Assembly: GCF_027744825.2 (NCBI RefSeq) | Contig: NC_071338.1 | Coordinates: 26,488,001 to 26,552,000, forward strand | Direction of reading: 5' to 3' | Source: Synchiropus splendidus | Taxonomy: Eukaryota > Chordata > Actinopteri > Syngnathiformes > Callionymidae | DNA: 64,000 bases | In this document: one piece after another, positions 51,726 to 64,000 of the stretch | How positions within the stretch are numbered: the stretch's first letter is position 1 | Layout: every line of letters starts with the position of its first letter | Position numbers and translations under genes: made by a program | The notes under the pieces: generated by a model | Seen by the model: the letters and a program-made list of their open reading frames with translations, nothing else | What the model was told of the DNA's origin: nothing | The model's database searches: none

Positions 51726-54700
51726 AAACTAAATTGCTCTTTATGTGTTTGAGTTTGAGAGTGGGACCTGATTAAGAAATTACTGTTACTAATTTGAGGT
51801 TTAATCAAAGAGCAATCGAAAATTAATTACATTTTAATATTTAAAACTTCAACTGAATCTGTCCTCACAAGGTGTAATGTCCAGGTACAAGTGCTCTAGA
51901 GATGAACAAACTCTCGGCTGCGAATATTTCTTTGCTTTTTTTTATCTTAATTCTCCTTATACATGAAGGTTTTGGTTCTGACATCACATTGTTTAATGCC
52001 CTCCTGTGTCAGATGTATCTGGAAAGGTTCCAGGAAGCTTGTGCTTTCGACTTCATTTCAAAGAGGCTTTGCCCCCCTCCATTGACGTGTGTAACCCAAA
52101 GCCGGTCGATTATTAACCTCTCGACTGCACTGTGTGTAAACCTTCTTTAATGACACTATTAATATTGACTCTTGCTGCTTTAGGTAAACTTTGTGACATG
52201 TGCTTTAAAGCACTTGATGGCTCTAAGAACTTGCTGATAAAAAGTAGACATGTTTAGATAAAGGAATGAAATTGAAGATGTTTGTATTATGTTCGCTCGT
52301 ACAGAAAGGTGACACGCTTTGCTTGAGGCTTTTGGAGAAGCAGGTGAAGAAGTTGCCTGCAGCTACTATCACATGAAAGGTAGGTGTTCAATAACTAGCT
52401 ATGAGCAGGCAGGAGGGCATTCGTGTAAGCTCGGGTCTACTTCTTTGACCCAGTTCTGGACTGACTTGTTGTGGCATGGTCACATGCAGTGGTGTATTTG
52501 CACATTGGATTTGTTATTGCCAAGCGCTCCACGTTGTGAAGTGGCATTGCCAAGACCTGAATTGCCGAGACCTTCTTTCAAGTGAGATTTCTACAGTATA
52601 TTCTGCTTTTTTCTGTTTTAAATGACTCCTGGGCAACATTTTAGATCAATTCAAGGCCTGGCCTGTGGCATGTTGCCTTTTGCTTATAAACATAAATCAA
52701 TTATTCAAACAGGCTCATGAAAATCACAACAAAACTTGTGATTTTGTTTTGGTTTCTGCTGTGCTGAGGATGTGCTCTATTTATTAATTTTTTCATGGGG
52801 ATGTGTTCATGCATCAAATCCCAGAGCCAGTTCTATATTTAAAAATACAAGCGAACGACGGTAAGGTGGAAAGTACATGACCTAAAGAATGACAGATGCA
52901 TAAAACAAACAAATAAAAAAGAGGCAATATTTTAAGGAAAGCATGCATGTATGTAAAAAAACAAACCTTTTCCAACCAAATAAAAGTGTTAAAGTAATAA
53001 AGATACATAAAAGAAGATATAGAACTTTGTTACTGTCAAAACATTGGGTGAGTGTCTTTTAAAGTATGTGGCTGTATTATTTATTTTAAACCGACCAAAT
53101 TTAATTTGAACATTTATTTGTTTTACTGTTTCTGTTCACTAACTCAACTGTGCATTATGGGACTTGGGTTATGATTGAGTTTTTTTTTTAGCTTCGGGAC
53201 ATTATAATTCATGAAAACAAAGCTGGGGGCTTTTAGTATATGCACTAAGTATAGCTTGCTGGATGTGGCTCTCAGTCCTCAGTCAGTGAATCCATTGACT
53301 CATAATATTTCGAATCAGCCCATAAGTAACAGCAAGCTCTGAAAAAAATAGTGAATTTGGTGAAGAGTGGGCACGACGGTAGGTCAAATGATCTTGTACA
53401 TTAATCATTAACACTAACTAATCCTCAGTAGTTGACAAACCTGTCTCGGGTCAAAATACCACCCTCTCAGGTGTTTACTGCTCACTTGTGACTTTCAGCC
53501 TTGGAAATTCAGTCCATATAGATTAACCTGCTGCCAAAATTCACGGCTGCCTCGCTTTCTTTTGACAGCATGCGTGTGTAAAATCTGTCCTTAGTACAGA
53601 ATATAAGGCATCCAAAGTATTTTTTAAGAACATAAAGTTCCTCCTTAATATTGAGATGTTTGTATCTTTTTTGCATGTGTTTCCTTGCAGTCTGTGAATA
53701 TTTCTAATTTAGTTCACTACGCTTGACTTTTTAGCGGCCTAAAAGAAGACAGACCTTTAGCCCCTTTTTATGCCGGCGTTTTTATTGTTCCCAATCATGT
53801 TTAACAATCTTTGTTTACCTTGAAGAAGCCGCGAAAACCACATGATTCTCGGTAGAATGGAGTGAACTTTAGTGGGTTTCCTGACAGCATTCCACACCTG
53901 AAATGTCAGTGTTGCAACACACGTGTTTGCTTTGTTACTGAGGTTTATGAGAATTTGTCCGCGAAAGATGGTTCACTTTTACACTGTCCAGCACCACTAT
54001 GTTTTTGTCTCTGGCTCCCTGTTCTCTCTTACGTAGTGCAAAGATTTCATTCATCAGGTTATTTCTCACTCCGCTGTTAAAAACTCAAGGCACCTGTGAG
54101 TTCTAACATCTTAGTCTTGTGTTTCTCTCCAGAGCAGCATACAGTGGTACTCAGCCATGAAATACTTCAAGCGGCCAATCTTGCCTGGCAACTTCTCCAG
54201 TGGGGTTCATATTGTGCAACTGGCCAAAACGGATGAATACTTGCTTTGCTAGATCGAGTGTGATGTGAGTTTATAATAGTGTTGTAGTCAAGATCAGAGC
54301 AGACCTAGTCCAAGGCTGAGGCCAAACTAAAAACAGTACCGTATTAGTGACATAGACACGCACATTTATCTCTTCATGCAAAAGAAACTAGTCTTTTTTT
54401 CTGAATAAATGGATGGAACATACTGGCAGTTTGATCTGTAGTTTGGTCTCTGTTTCACCCTCCGTCTTGGTGTCTGCATGCTCTGGTCTCCACATGGTCT
54501 TGACTACAACACTAGTACACATAAACATTTTAAAACTCATGCATGAGAATAACAATAATAAAAAAGTACTCATTCGACTACACCTAAAAAAATGGTATGA
54601 GACATGATCAGGGTTGGCAAGAAAACTGCCATCTTGGCATTTGGTGAAATCTGTGGAACATACATTTGAGTACTTCAGTTTGATGCCCATTTTTAACTAA

Positions 54701-57700
54701 AGGGAGCTTTTTTTTTACAGCCACAGTATTGGTCCGCCATGTCACCGTTCTCATTTTCACTGGCTGGTTCAGGTTGTCTGCCATAACAACAGCATAACAT
54801 GCCTGTCGATGCAGTCGGCCTTGTCTTTGGCAACTTGTCATTTCACAATGCTTAACATATTTGGTACCACTCCCTATATCAACACCAGAAAGAACTTGCT
54901 GAGTTCCTCTTATTGCCTCCTGTTCTAAGGACCAGTTGGCTCATAATGACTTTTAATGGGCTTGAGTAAAGTATTGGGGAACGTGAGCTGCTATGTAAGC
55001 GTTTGGATTTAAGTTGAGACCTTGACCTTGTTGTTTGGGGGTTGTTTTTCCACATATTTCTGATGAATATCTGCTGTCACATAAACCATCCAGAGCCGTC
55101 GTCGGCATGGAAAGCACCCGGTTATGCATTAACGAAACCCTCCCTCAGGTGCCTTTTCCTTTCAACAGTAGGTGTTTTGGCCTCACTGAAGTGCTGCAGC
55201 AATTTGAAATACGTGATCCAGATTTACAAGACCCTGCAGGGGATGAAGCAGGCTCCATTCCAGCCTTTGTCATTACTGTGTCACATGCAGAGCTTTTCCA
55301 TGAGTTTCACAATCCTGCAATACCTGCAGCTTATGTTGTTGTGTCTCACAGTTCCGATTTGGTTTGCTGTCTCTGCCCCATCTCCTGCTTCCTAGACTTA
55401 CTGTCTGTAAAGAAACGTCTTCACATCCTGTCATTGTTGGCGTCCCTTTATGGAAGCGATGTTTACGTGTTATTTTCCATTCATTTTATTCCTTTCTGTT
55501 GCTGTTCGGATTTCTATGCTGGATATAAATTTGCTGTAAAAGAAATGTAAATCACACGTGCAACTTTGAACTTGATTCCTCCTCACCGTGGGATTGTGTG
55601 GCGTCCGTGTTTTACTTCGACCGTTTAATTAATGTTTGTGGGGTTTTGCATGTGATGGTGACAGAAACAGAGATACGTTTTTGGAAAACTGAAAACAGCT
55701 GGTTATGGCCTCCAAATAAATTATAATTGTAAGGTCCCTATGAATCTCTGAAATGGCAGTTTATTTTCATTGTGTCACTGTGTAAATAAGTAAAAACAAG
55801 TTTGTGGCTGGAACTAAATTATGATAAAACCCCACATGGCAGGAAAGTTGATAAATTATTAGTTTTGTTCTGCAAGATAATATTTTTTCTGGCAGTTTAT
55901 TTTCATTGTGTCACTGTGTAAATAAGTAAAAGCAACTTTGTGGATGGAAATAAATTATGATAAAACCCCACATGGCAGGAAAGTTGATGAATTATTAGTT
56001 TTGTTCTGCAAGATGATATTTTTTTCTGAAAGGGATACCTGTTTGTTTACAAAAGTGTGTTGGTGTTGAACTTACTAACTGCCAAATTTACCCACCAACA
56101 AAACGCCGTAGAGGTCACAGTCTGTAGAGTTCGCTTTGACAACTCTGGAAGCAATATTTGGCTCTTTGTGTGTCCATGTGTTGACAAAGTGTTTCATGTG
56201 CAGGCTTCAAAACAAAGTATTTTCATTTGCCTTCATTGCATTTAATGAAATATGAGGACTGAAAATCGTGCATTTTTGAGGCGCTTTCATATCTATATTA
56301 AGAGTTTCATGGAATATATTTCAATGCAATTTGATGAGGAAAAATAGCCCCTTTTCATCCCGTTATTATTAGATATTGCTGGCATTCATGTGCCCAGAGA
56401 ACGCAGTTTTTATTAATCCATTGTACCATCATGTGGACGTCTCAAGCTGTACTACATGATGGAAGTGAGGAAGTGAAATGGGAACACAATTACACACTTA
56501 AACTTACGTTAAATCTCCTGTCAAAAATCCTTCCCCATGTAAACTGTCGCCTTTTACCTCAGCAAATTCTACTGCTATGAGCAACGTTTCCTATTCATGA
56601 TGAGCAAAATTCAATGAAGCAATTGTTTTGTAATGACCATTTCCTTCTTGTGACAGCCTATTGGCAAATATGCGGCGTCTTGTTTTGATGTGTTAACCCA
56701 GCGTCTCACTCTCAGCCAACGGATGATGATCATCTTCCGTCAAGTCTCAACCTGCCCAGGCATCTAACAGCTTCTGACAACATTTGCGCTGTCAAAGACA
56801 CAGGCACAATTGTAAACCTAAAGGAGTTCTGAGGACACTTGCCTTCTTGTAACATTGTCAATGGAAGACCAAAAGAACACTCACAACAATTCCTCATATC
56901 ATGATCACGTGGTGGGATTAAGCTTGTTGAACATCCTACATTAATATCTTTTATGATAAATATAATAAAAAATATTTTTTATAATTATAAAAATATTCCA
57001 TTAGAATTCTTTCTCCAAAGTTTGTAAACCGTTTTCTGTGTGGGAATTCCAAAAATCTCATTAGACATAAAGCCTCTTATAAAAATGAAGCGATTAAAAA
57101 AAAAAAAGTCAATCTTTAATGGAAAAAGTGGGTCACCTTTGGCTGTTTTCGCCATGGGTCCTAAAAGCCGCAGCTGAGGTTTAGCACACACACACAAGGT
57201 TTTTATTCCTGTTATGATCACATTTCTTTTTCCATGGAGCTTCTTATATTTCAAAAGGATATCTAGATGCCATACTCAGCTTTGTTAAGAGCAATGTTTT
57301 TACCTCTTTCTATTTCATCATCGGACGCAGTGACATATTGTGGATATTTTTGTTGCTTAATTTAAGGTTGGGAAAATCTGCACATCATTTTCTCATAAAA
57401 TAGGCCTCTGTTTTTTTCATAACATGCTGTGAGAGTGCTTCAATCTTTTATTGTCATGGGCTTTAGGAAACATCCTCACGACTAGACTTGAGACAGAAGA
57501 CTCTCTAAAACCCTTGGACAGCTGTGTTTTGGGGAAAAAAGTGTGGTGGTGACAGAACTGGTTTGACAAATGTCTTGTTAACGTCTTAAATCATGTCTTT
57601 GTTTAAGCCATCTCATGTTTCAGTGTGGAGTTGCCAACTAGCACCACTAACTAGGTCAGCAACTCCTGGCAGTCAAGCAAACTTATCGCTGATGAAACAA

Positions 57701-60700
57701 AAGCGTTTCAGGTCACGACACATCAACAATACAAATGTGTGATTTCATATAAAACACTGAGCTCGTTTCAGCCTTAACAAAGTTACTTTGTATTTTATGG
57801 TGCTTCTAGTATTGATACTTGACACTAACACTAGAGAAACTATGTTCAACAAAGACGTCGTAAAAGAATCGTTTGTTTTTTTGTAAACATTGGAAACAAA
57901 CCTACACTAGCTAGTGCCTTCACAAAATACAAGATACTGTACAGGAAATTAAACAACTTCAGGGGATTTAAGAAATGTACCTGACACCGAGGCTTCAACA
58001 CTACTCTAGAGAAAAGACATCAAAGATGACTTACAGTGTGATAGAAGCAGTTTAATGAATACATTCTACAGAAAATCTAAGTAACATAAATGCCAAGTGT
58101 CATGTCATGTCAATAGAAAAGAGATTGAAATGAATCTTAATTCATAATTCTGTCAGAAGCTTTATAAGTAATCCATGTTTTCTTCCTCTTTTTGCGTCTT
58201 CTGTGAAAATACCTTGTGTCACTTTTGATGTAAACTTCCAGTCAAGTGGTCATCGTCACTAGTTTTCTCTTGAATTGTTTTTAACTTAGAATTGCTGGGT
58301 TATTAAATAACTCATGACAAAACAGTGTTGATGTAAGTAAATATGCTCCTAGGGATATAGGGATGCACTGACTCCATTTTTTTATTTTTTATTTTTTTAC
58401 TTCTGATATGCACCCAACAACTGAATTTTGATGTCTGCTGTGACCGATGCTATTACAGTGTTGAGAGTCATTCATGTTGACAAGTATGTCTATGAATTTC
58501 TGCACATACATTCCAAAAATGTGGTTCGAGGTTAATCCTGAAAACAAATATGCAACTCTAAAGGTCTGAAATTGACTGTCAATATTTATAACGTTTAAGG
58601 CAGACACACATCTCTTCAACTGCAATGCAAAGCACCACCTCATGTTATCAGTACAAAATGAGTACACTAGCTCATGTAGCATCAACACGTCAGGGAATTC
58701 ACATGTCAAATGTTAGACCTGAACTGAACAGCTCAGACCAGGTATGGTGCGAGATAGGCACTGTGCATGACCCGGATTAAGTCGAAGGTCAGAGTCTGTG
58801 TCACTCTTCTTCAAAAGAAAGCAATAAAAAGCAAATGACTGCTGAAGAAGTCAACTTGGGGAGTAATCTAGAGAGCGATCTAGTGCTGCTAACTCAAACA
58901 TCGGCAGGTTCTTCTCGTGTGAAGGTCCACTGAATGAAAGCCCCAGTCCAGTGACCATTTAGTCGACAAATAATTTCCAAAAGGAACCTGGTTTTAAGCT
59001 GGAAACTGCACCATTGTTGCTACCCACTTACCTTGAGGGCTACAGATACTTCAATATTTGTTGGATGTTCTTAAATGCAATGAACAAATCACACAGTCAC
59101 ATCGTCTCCAGGATACTAGACAGAAGACGAACCTGTTGATCCCATATTGTTCCCTCCTCCATCGAGAAAGAATTTGGTTCTTCATCCTTTAAAGCTGCTG
59201 CAGTGACAGTCTGTGTTTGTTGTAGCTCAAATCTTTGACTTTGGATTTGACGCAGTGTTGCCATTAATTATTAAGTGAATCTCCGATGGACTGGATCCAG
59301 TTGTTGCAGTTTATTACTCCTAGATTGCCCAACTGGGTTTGAATGATGGGACGACTGCCGACCTGACTCAGTCAGACAGTGGTCGGTGATGAACTAGATA
59401 TTGTGACGTGAGATGCATGTCAGATAAGTCATCTGCTTTAATTCTGAGGTGTCGTAACACCGTTGCTCGTGCAAGAACCTGGTGGGAGAGTGTAAGGAGT
59501 CTGAGGTCCTCGTGGTCTTTTGACACAAACATGCAGCAGACACGTCCTTGTCGGTGTTGCTATGGAGCCCCTGGCGCCTTTTATGTATGCTTGGCTGTAA
59601 ACATCTCAGTGTTGTCATTCATGGCATGCTGGAGGTCCCATTTGCTGCTTTTCCCTCTACTCTGTTCATTGTAATCTTCAAATAAGGCGAGGTTAATGGG
59701 CTTATTTGAGAAATGCCCTGCAGCATTCAGGTTCGAAAAGTGAAAAAGTCGCTTTATTTCTGCTTGATTGGAGTGTAAACAGGACAAACTACGCTGTTCA
59801 GCAAGTCGGAGCACAGACTGGGGTCCTCAGGAATAGTAAACAAGTCGAAGAGGGGCAGAGTGGGTTTTGGAGGAGGGGGACAGGAGGGGAGTTAAAACAG
59901 ACACTCAGCCAAAAAAACAGTGCCACGCCCCAGGTGCCAGGGCTAGTAGGAGCAAGCAGCAGGAATGTGAGGGAGATGAATGGGAGCGTAAGTCCTGCCA
60001 TTCAGATGGTGAGTGTTTTTCTTTTTTCTGCTCTGCTTAATGCCCGATGAAAATGACAGTTATTCCAAGAGCAAAGTTTCTAACTCTGAACAGTGAAGCT
60101 TGGAGTCTGTTTACTCATCTCTGTCGGCGATTAATTTGGAGCTGGTGATCGCAGCTTATATTGCACTTTAAAAACGTGGATTACTTGTCGGTTCGTACAG
60201 TGTTCAGAGCAAGATATTGACTCTCTTAAAATAACATGATGACAAAACATGGCATTACATTCCTTTAAGAAGGATTAACCCATCACCGTGTGAATAGAAC
60301 AGTGTTGTGTGTCAATGTTACTTCTGAGTTGCACTCAGTCAGCTTATACCCTAAACAAGCACTGAGCAAAATCCCTTTTTTTAGCTTGTTTGAAACAGCC
60401 AAAGCCTGTGGAAACTCTCTGGACAGGCCATCCAGTGATTCCAGAATGCTACTCAGAGGGTACATTTTTTTTCTGCCTGTGTGGTTGGCAATCTGTTTAC
60501 TGGAAGTGCTGCCCACTCACTGCACATGTTGCTGCATGTGAAGTCGGCCTCTAATTCTAGAGAAGCTGTGTACAAGTGTCGATGTGTGATGCTGGGGATG
60601 TATTTGAGTTGCATATTTAAGCGCATGAACTGCCTTCATGTCTGCGTGTAAAACATTTATGCCCCCATATTTGAGCTTCAGGGTCAGTCAGGATTATAGA

Positions 60701-63700
60701 TATGTAGAGCCTTGTTTTGTCCTTGAATATTTGTCGAGCTCTCACAGAGTTGTTGTTAAAGAAAGGACAGTTAAGCGTCAGAGACATGAATTCTGCGACT
60801 CAGCTGCAAATAATTCAAGCTGGCAGTTTAGCCAGAATAAAGTCAGGCGACAGTAATGTTGTGCCATAATATTTGGAGGATGAATCAGGCTGCTTGTAAA
60901 AGTGTTGTCATGCTGTTGACCCAGAGCGCCCTCCCCTCCCTATGTCCTGTCGTACTGAAAGGAAGCACTGAGGGAAGAGGGAAAGGCTTAGTACAACTCT
61001 GCTGCTTGTTTGTAATGAGATCAGTTGCTTATTTAAGATGCCTGAGCTTTCACTTTTTCGTTAGTATGAATGATATTTATTTATTTATATTCGTAACATT
61101 CATTTCTACTCTAAAGAAAAAGCCTGGGCACTGTCATCATGCCGTGGAATAATAATGCAAGTCTGCATTTTAAGTTTGAATTTTCAATTTTTTAAAAAGG
61201 TCCTTTTCTCTATTTGTTCTTTTTCAGTGCTTCAGTACAGTTGACAGTTAGAAGCAACGCAGATCAGATTTTCCTCATGCAGACTCTAATTTGATTGTTG
61301 AAGGAAGCCTTTTGTCTTTTCCTCCTCTCACAGAATCGGTGTATGACCTCCTGCCCAGAGAGCTGCAGTTATATACGTCGACCCTGCAAGGCTCCACAAT
61401 CATGAGTCAGACAAGTGGCGGAGAAGCTGGGCCCCCCTCTTCGAGTGCTTTAGCAACAGGTAGATTTCTTGCATTTCTTATCTGTTCTTTTACGTGGGCC
61501 AAGGCAAAACCACAGCATGGTTTTGCACCTGTAGTCAAAACACTTGCTGCATACGTTGTTAAAACCAGTTTAGACGGTTGACAGCATCACGTCATGATTT
61601 CTTTACAAGCAGTCGCACGGCCCCGCTTGCAAGGACACGCCGCAGTGTTATGGTTACTCTGGGCAAACACCGAAGTGCATCTTTTCTTTATCGCATTATT
61701 ACTCCAACTTTGAAACTACGATCTTTGCCGGCAATTCGGCGAAGTCACCTGGGGTACTAGTCGGCACGCGCATGGACAGTTTATTTTCCGATGGGATGTG
61801 ACTTCTGTGGTTCTGAACTCCAACTTCAGGAGCAAAAACATAAATATCTGTGACATTCAATTCATTGCTAATATTTAAATTAATTAATTAATTATAAAAA
61901 AACTTTTCTTTTGACTCCAATGTGAAATTACTCAAGGAGAAAAAAATGTTATCAAACAAAATGTTTTGTATTTAATAAATAATGACTACTTGCAGAAACA
62001 GAATTAATGACCCTGAACTATTCTCATTTAGTCGTGTTTCAACTGTGTTGAATTCCTGGCTTGGTGCTATGAAGAATAAAAGTAATCTGTTTTGATGAAG
62101 TGGTTTTTGTGTTTTGAAATGTCATTCAGGTTATTGAGCAAGTTGAATGTTCAGTCATTTGTTTTTGAAGTGGGTGATTCGTCGTCGCAGCTCACCACAG
62201 ATGAATGGCTTTGAAAGTCATTTATTTGATAGTTGAAGATTTTTTTTGTGGAAAACAAACGTGAGTGGATTTTTTAAACAAGTGTATGTAACATCTTACG
62301 TGAATGATGAAGCTGTTAGTGAGGAGAGTCCAATTTTGTATTCAAGAGGAACAATGCGGGTTTTGTCCTGGAACCTGGACCAACTCTTCACTCTCTCAAC
62401 AGTTCTCGAGACGCCTGGGAGTATGACCTGCCAGTCTACATGTGCTTTGTGGACTTGGAGAAGGTGTATGACCAGCTGGCCAGGACAAGTTGTGGGAGGT
62501 GTTTTGGGAGTATGGGGTGCAAGGCTCCCTATTGAGGGCTGCTCAATCTCCGTATTCCTGGACCGGGAGTTGAGTCCGGATCCTTTGGTGCAAGTCCAAT
62601 GTGTGGTGGAGGTTGATCTCCGCCGGGGTTGTGCTTTGTCTCCAATCCTGTTTTTAGTTTACATGGACAGGATTTCGAGGCACAGCTCTGGTGGGGTGGG
62701 TTTGCGCTTGGTGGCCTGAGGATCCAGTCACTGCTATTTGAAGATAAGTGTGAAGTGTGAAGCAGCTGGGATGAGGATCAGCACCTCTAAGTCAGGGGCC
62801 ATGGATTCCTCTCTCCGGGTGAGGAATGAGTTGCTGCCTGAAGTGGAGAACTTTAAGTGTCTTGAGGTCTTGTTCTCGAGTGGGGAGGTAAGGGAGGTGG
62901 AGATTGGTCGGTGAATCGGCAGGTATTGCAGTCCCTCTACTGCACTGTTTTTGTGTAAGAGAGATGGCCATGAGCTGTGGGTCATGATCAAAAGAACGAG
63001 ATCCCGGATAGAAGCGACTGAAATGAGTTTTTTCCGCCGAGTGGCAGGCGTCTCCCTTAGAGATAAGGTGAGGAGTTCTGTCAGTCGGGAGAGACTCGGA
63101 GTAGAGCTGCTGCTTCTCTGCGTTGAAAGAAGTCAGTTGACCTTTTGCAACTCCAGCTCAGTTGGATCATTTGCTCTTCTGAACTGGCAGTATATGCATA
63201 TCAGCATGCTGGAGCAACATCCCAAAACAAATCTGAATTCATTCTTATGTCCCACCCTTATTGCTGATTCGCTGTCTCGTTTTTATTCCAGGAAGTTCCC
63301 TCTGAAGCAGGGAGTGTCTGCATATAAAATGGTCTGCAGTTCTCTGCTTCATAGGTCAGAAGCTTGTTTATTTTGTCTCTGTGGCTACGCTCAGTCCCGT
63401 CTGAAAATCCACCACTCAATCATATGCACAACTAAATTGACAGTTTTTTTTTCTCAATTCTTTTGTCCATAAATTTAAATGCCTTCAAAGGTTCTCAACA
63501 TGCTAATATTAAACACGTTTTATTAGGAAAATTATTATGTTTAACATAAACAAGACCCTTGGCTAGTGCTGCTGTACTGCTGAGCGAACACTCATCATTT
63601 GGCTCATTTAGTTCACAGCATCTATTGCCAAAACCCTAAACACTGAATTCTCACACGATCTTATAAAAAGAGGTGTGGTTTGGGTTTAGGCTATGGCAAT

Positions 63701-64000
63701 AAAAAACAAGGAAATATACCTATTTTAGCTGCTAAACTGGGACTGCTAGCCAACCTGTTGAAGATGCCTTTATTCACTCTGTGTTTGTCTGCACTGTAGA
63801 TGCCATGTCCGCTTCTTTGACCATGGAAGGCCGCCGCAGTGCTTTGTCCTCCAGCTCCAAAAAGCAAACCACTTCCTCCGACCAGACTTGCAGTTGCAGC
63901 ATTGACTCGGAAGACGTCAAGAGTTGCAGAATGGTACCCGAGCCGGTGGTTACAGACGGAGTCAGCGGCAATGAGGTCAGCTGCCATTGTGCCAGTGAGC
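50334..64000 (+). CDS. nfat5: Nuclear factor of activated T-cells 5 (NFAT5/TonEBP), N-terminal exons, 3' part outside window
   Basis: Three exons: 50334-50409, 61334-61459 and 63800 onward, joined in phase 1. Exon 1 encodes MPSDFFSLFSEDLDL and more, matching the human NFAT5 start MPSDFISLLSADLDL, which carries the leucine-rich nuclear export signal. Exon 2 encodes ESVYDLLPRELQL and MSQTSGGEAGPPSSS, matching human ESVYDLLPKELQL and MSQTSGGEAG. Exon 3 encodes a Ser-rich segment (SALSSSSKKQTTSSDQT); it is open to the window end, although a donor-like CCA|GTGAGC suggests an end at 63994. NFAT5 is the Rel-homology transcription factor that drives osmoprotective genes under hypertonicity. The Rel domain and Gln-rich transactivation region are beyond the window. 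The start matches the MPSD isoform; other isoforms may begin elsewhere. Confidence 0.9.
51675..51722. repeat. (CT)24 microsatellite
   Basis: About 48 bp of perfect CT repeats. It is flanked on both sides by CTTCAAACTAAATT (51662-51675 and 51722-51735), a direct repeat suggesting expansion or insertion inside a duplicated 14-mer. Confidence 0.95.
54277..54514. mobile_element. Non-autonomous DNA transposon (MITE), 238 bp
   Basis: The ends are perfect 17-bp inverted repeats: TAGTGTTGTAGTCAAGA at 54277-54293 and TCTTGACTACAACACTA at 54498-54514. Interior blocks (CAGACCTAGTCCAAGGCTGA) resemble a repeat often seen in teleosts. There is no transposase. A target-site duplication could not be resolved. 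It lies in nfat5 intron 1. Confidence 0.75.
55755..56027. repeat. Tandem duplication, two copies of a 136-bp unit
   Basis: Unit 1 (55755-55890) and unit 2 (from 55891) both begin GGCAGTTTATTTTCATTGTG and share CCCCACATGGCAGGAAAGTT and TTATTAGTTTTGTTCTGCAA, with only a few substitutions. The high identity implies a recent duplication. Confidence 0.93.
62353..63140 (+). mobile_element. Decayed non-LTR retrotransposon (LINE) reverse transcriptase fragment in nfat5 intron 2
   Basis: Broken frames encode, in order, LINE reverse transcriptase landmarks: a W-N-L-D-Q-L-F-T-L entry block near 62370, CFVDLEKVYDQLA (RT block A) near 62440, GCALSPILFLVYMDRIS (block B) near 62630, LLFEDK where active elements have a YADD/FADD-type box, then GHELWVMIKR and MSFFRRVAGVSLRDKVRSS near 62970-63080. 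Frameshifts, stops, a lost catalytic Asp pair and a deletion after LLFEDK show that it is dead. The blocks resemble a widespread fish LINE; clade assignment (RTE/Rex versus L2/CR1) is uncertain. Confidence 0.8.

Larger units (their letters stand above)
50410..61333 (+). other. First intron of nfat5
   Basis: A 10.9-kb intron, by far the longest in the window, bounded by AAAG|GTAACA and CTCACAG|AATCGG. It holds a CT microsatellite, a MITE and a 136-bp tandem duplication, plus a few open frames I cannot link to any protein. Large first introns of transcription factor genes often carry enhancers, but none can be identified by eye. Confidence 0.7.

Noticed and set aside
52306..52380. Exon-like segment with CGTACAG before and AAAG|GTAGGT after
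   Set aside because: Two of the three frames hit stops inside the segment, the one open frame (LLEAFGEAGEEVACSYYHMK) is unrecognised and has no partner exon in phase with nfat5 exon 1 to exon 2. It could only be a noncoding alternative exon.
54133..54252. Acceptor-like site followed by a 39-codon frame ending in TAG (SSIQWYSAMKYFKRPILPGN...)
   Set aside because: It is short, unrecognised, and in nfat5 intron 1 without upstream partner exons; probably chance or a repeat fragment.

Overview
This is ordinary nuclear DNA from a ray-finned fish, probably a compact-genome percomorph-type teleost. The evidence is vertebrate genes with short GT-AG introns, coding regions broken into exons of about 50-200 bp, teleost SINE/MITE-like repeats, AC/TA/CT microsatellites and a decayed LINE. 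Nothing bacterial, phage or CRISPR-like is present. I joined exons by hand from splice signals, reading phase and recalled vertebrate homologues. No alignment was run.

Layout. (1) 251-562 (+): last two coding exons of a dickkopf-3 gene. (2) 2401-16457 (-): complete usp47 in 29 coding exons, about 1379 aa, tail-to-tail with dkk3. (3) 17076-17335 (-): one conserved-looking exon of an unidentified protein. (4) 17735-20335 (-): clec3a, 3 exons, 195 aa, with a TATA box. (5) 23329-31877 (-): vat1l, 9 coding exons, 417 aa, with a likely 1.9-kb 3'UTR. (6) 32710-34481 (-): bola3, 4 exons, 108 aa. (7) 35961-49539 (+): complete pkd1l2-like polycystin-1 family gene, 41 exons, about 2468 aa. (8) 50334-64000 (+): 5' end of nfat5, three exons, running off the window.

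The genes do not form a pathway. Their order is informative as synteny: DKK3-USP47 are neighbours on human 11p15, CLEC3A, VAT1L, PKD1L2 and NFAT5 lie on human 16q22-23, and BOLA3 is on 2p13. The window therefore spans at least one junction of ancestral blocks, at 16.5-17.7 kb, and the unidentified exon sits exactly there. Several coding sums close exactly in frame (usp47 4140 nt, pkd1l2 7407 nt, vat1l 1254 nt, clec3a 588 nt, bola3 327 nt), which supports the gene models.

Non-genic content: repeats lie mainly in introns (a LINE fragment in nfat5 intron 2; a 238-bp MITE and a 136-bp tandem duplication in nfat5 intron 1; SINE-like copies near 8, 19.4, 24.7 and 29.7 kb). Perfect CRE palindromes sit next to the starts of vat1l and bola3. 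I found no convincing novel biological system. The best leads are the orphan exon at 17.1-17.3 kb and the intact PKD1L2 gene.
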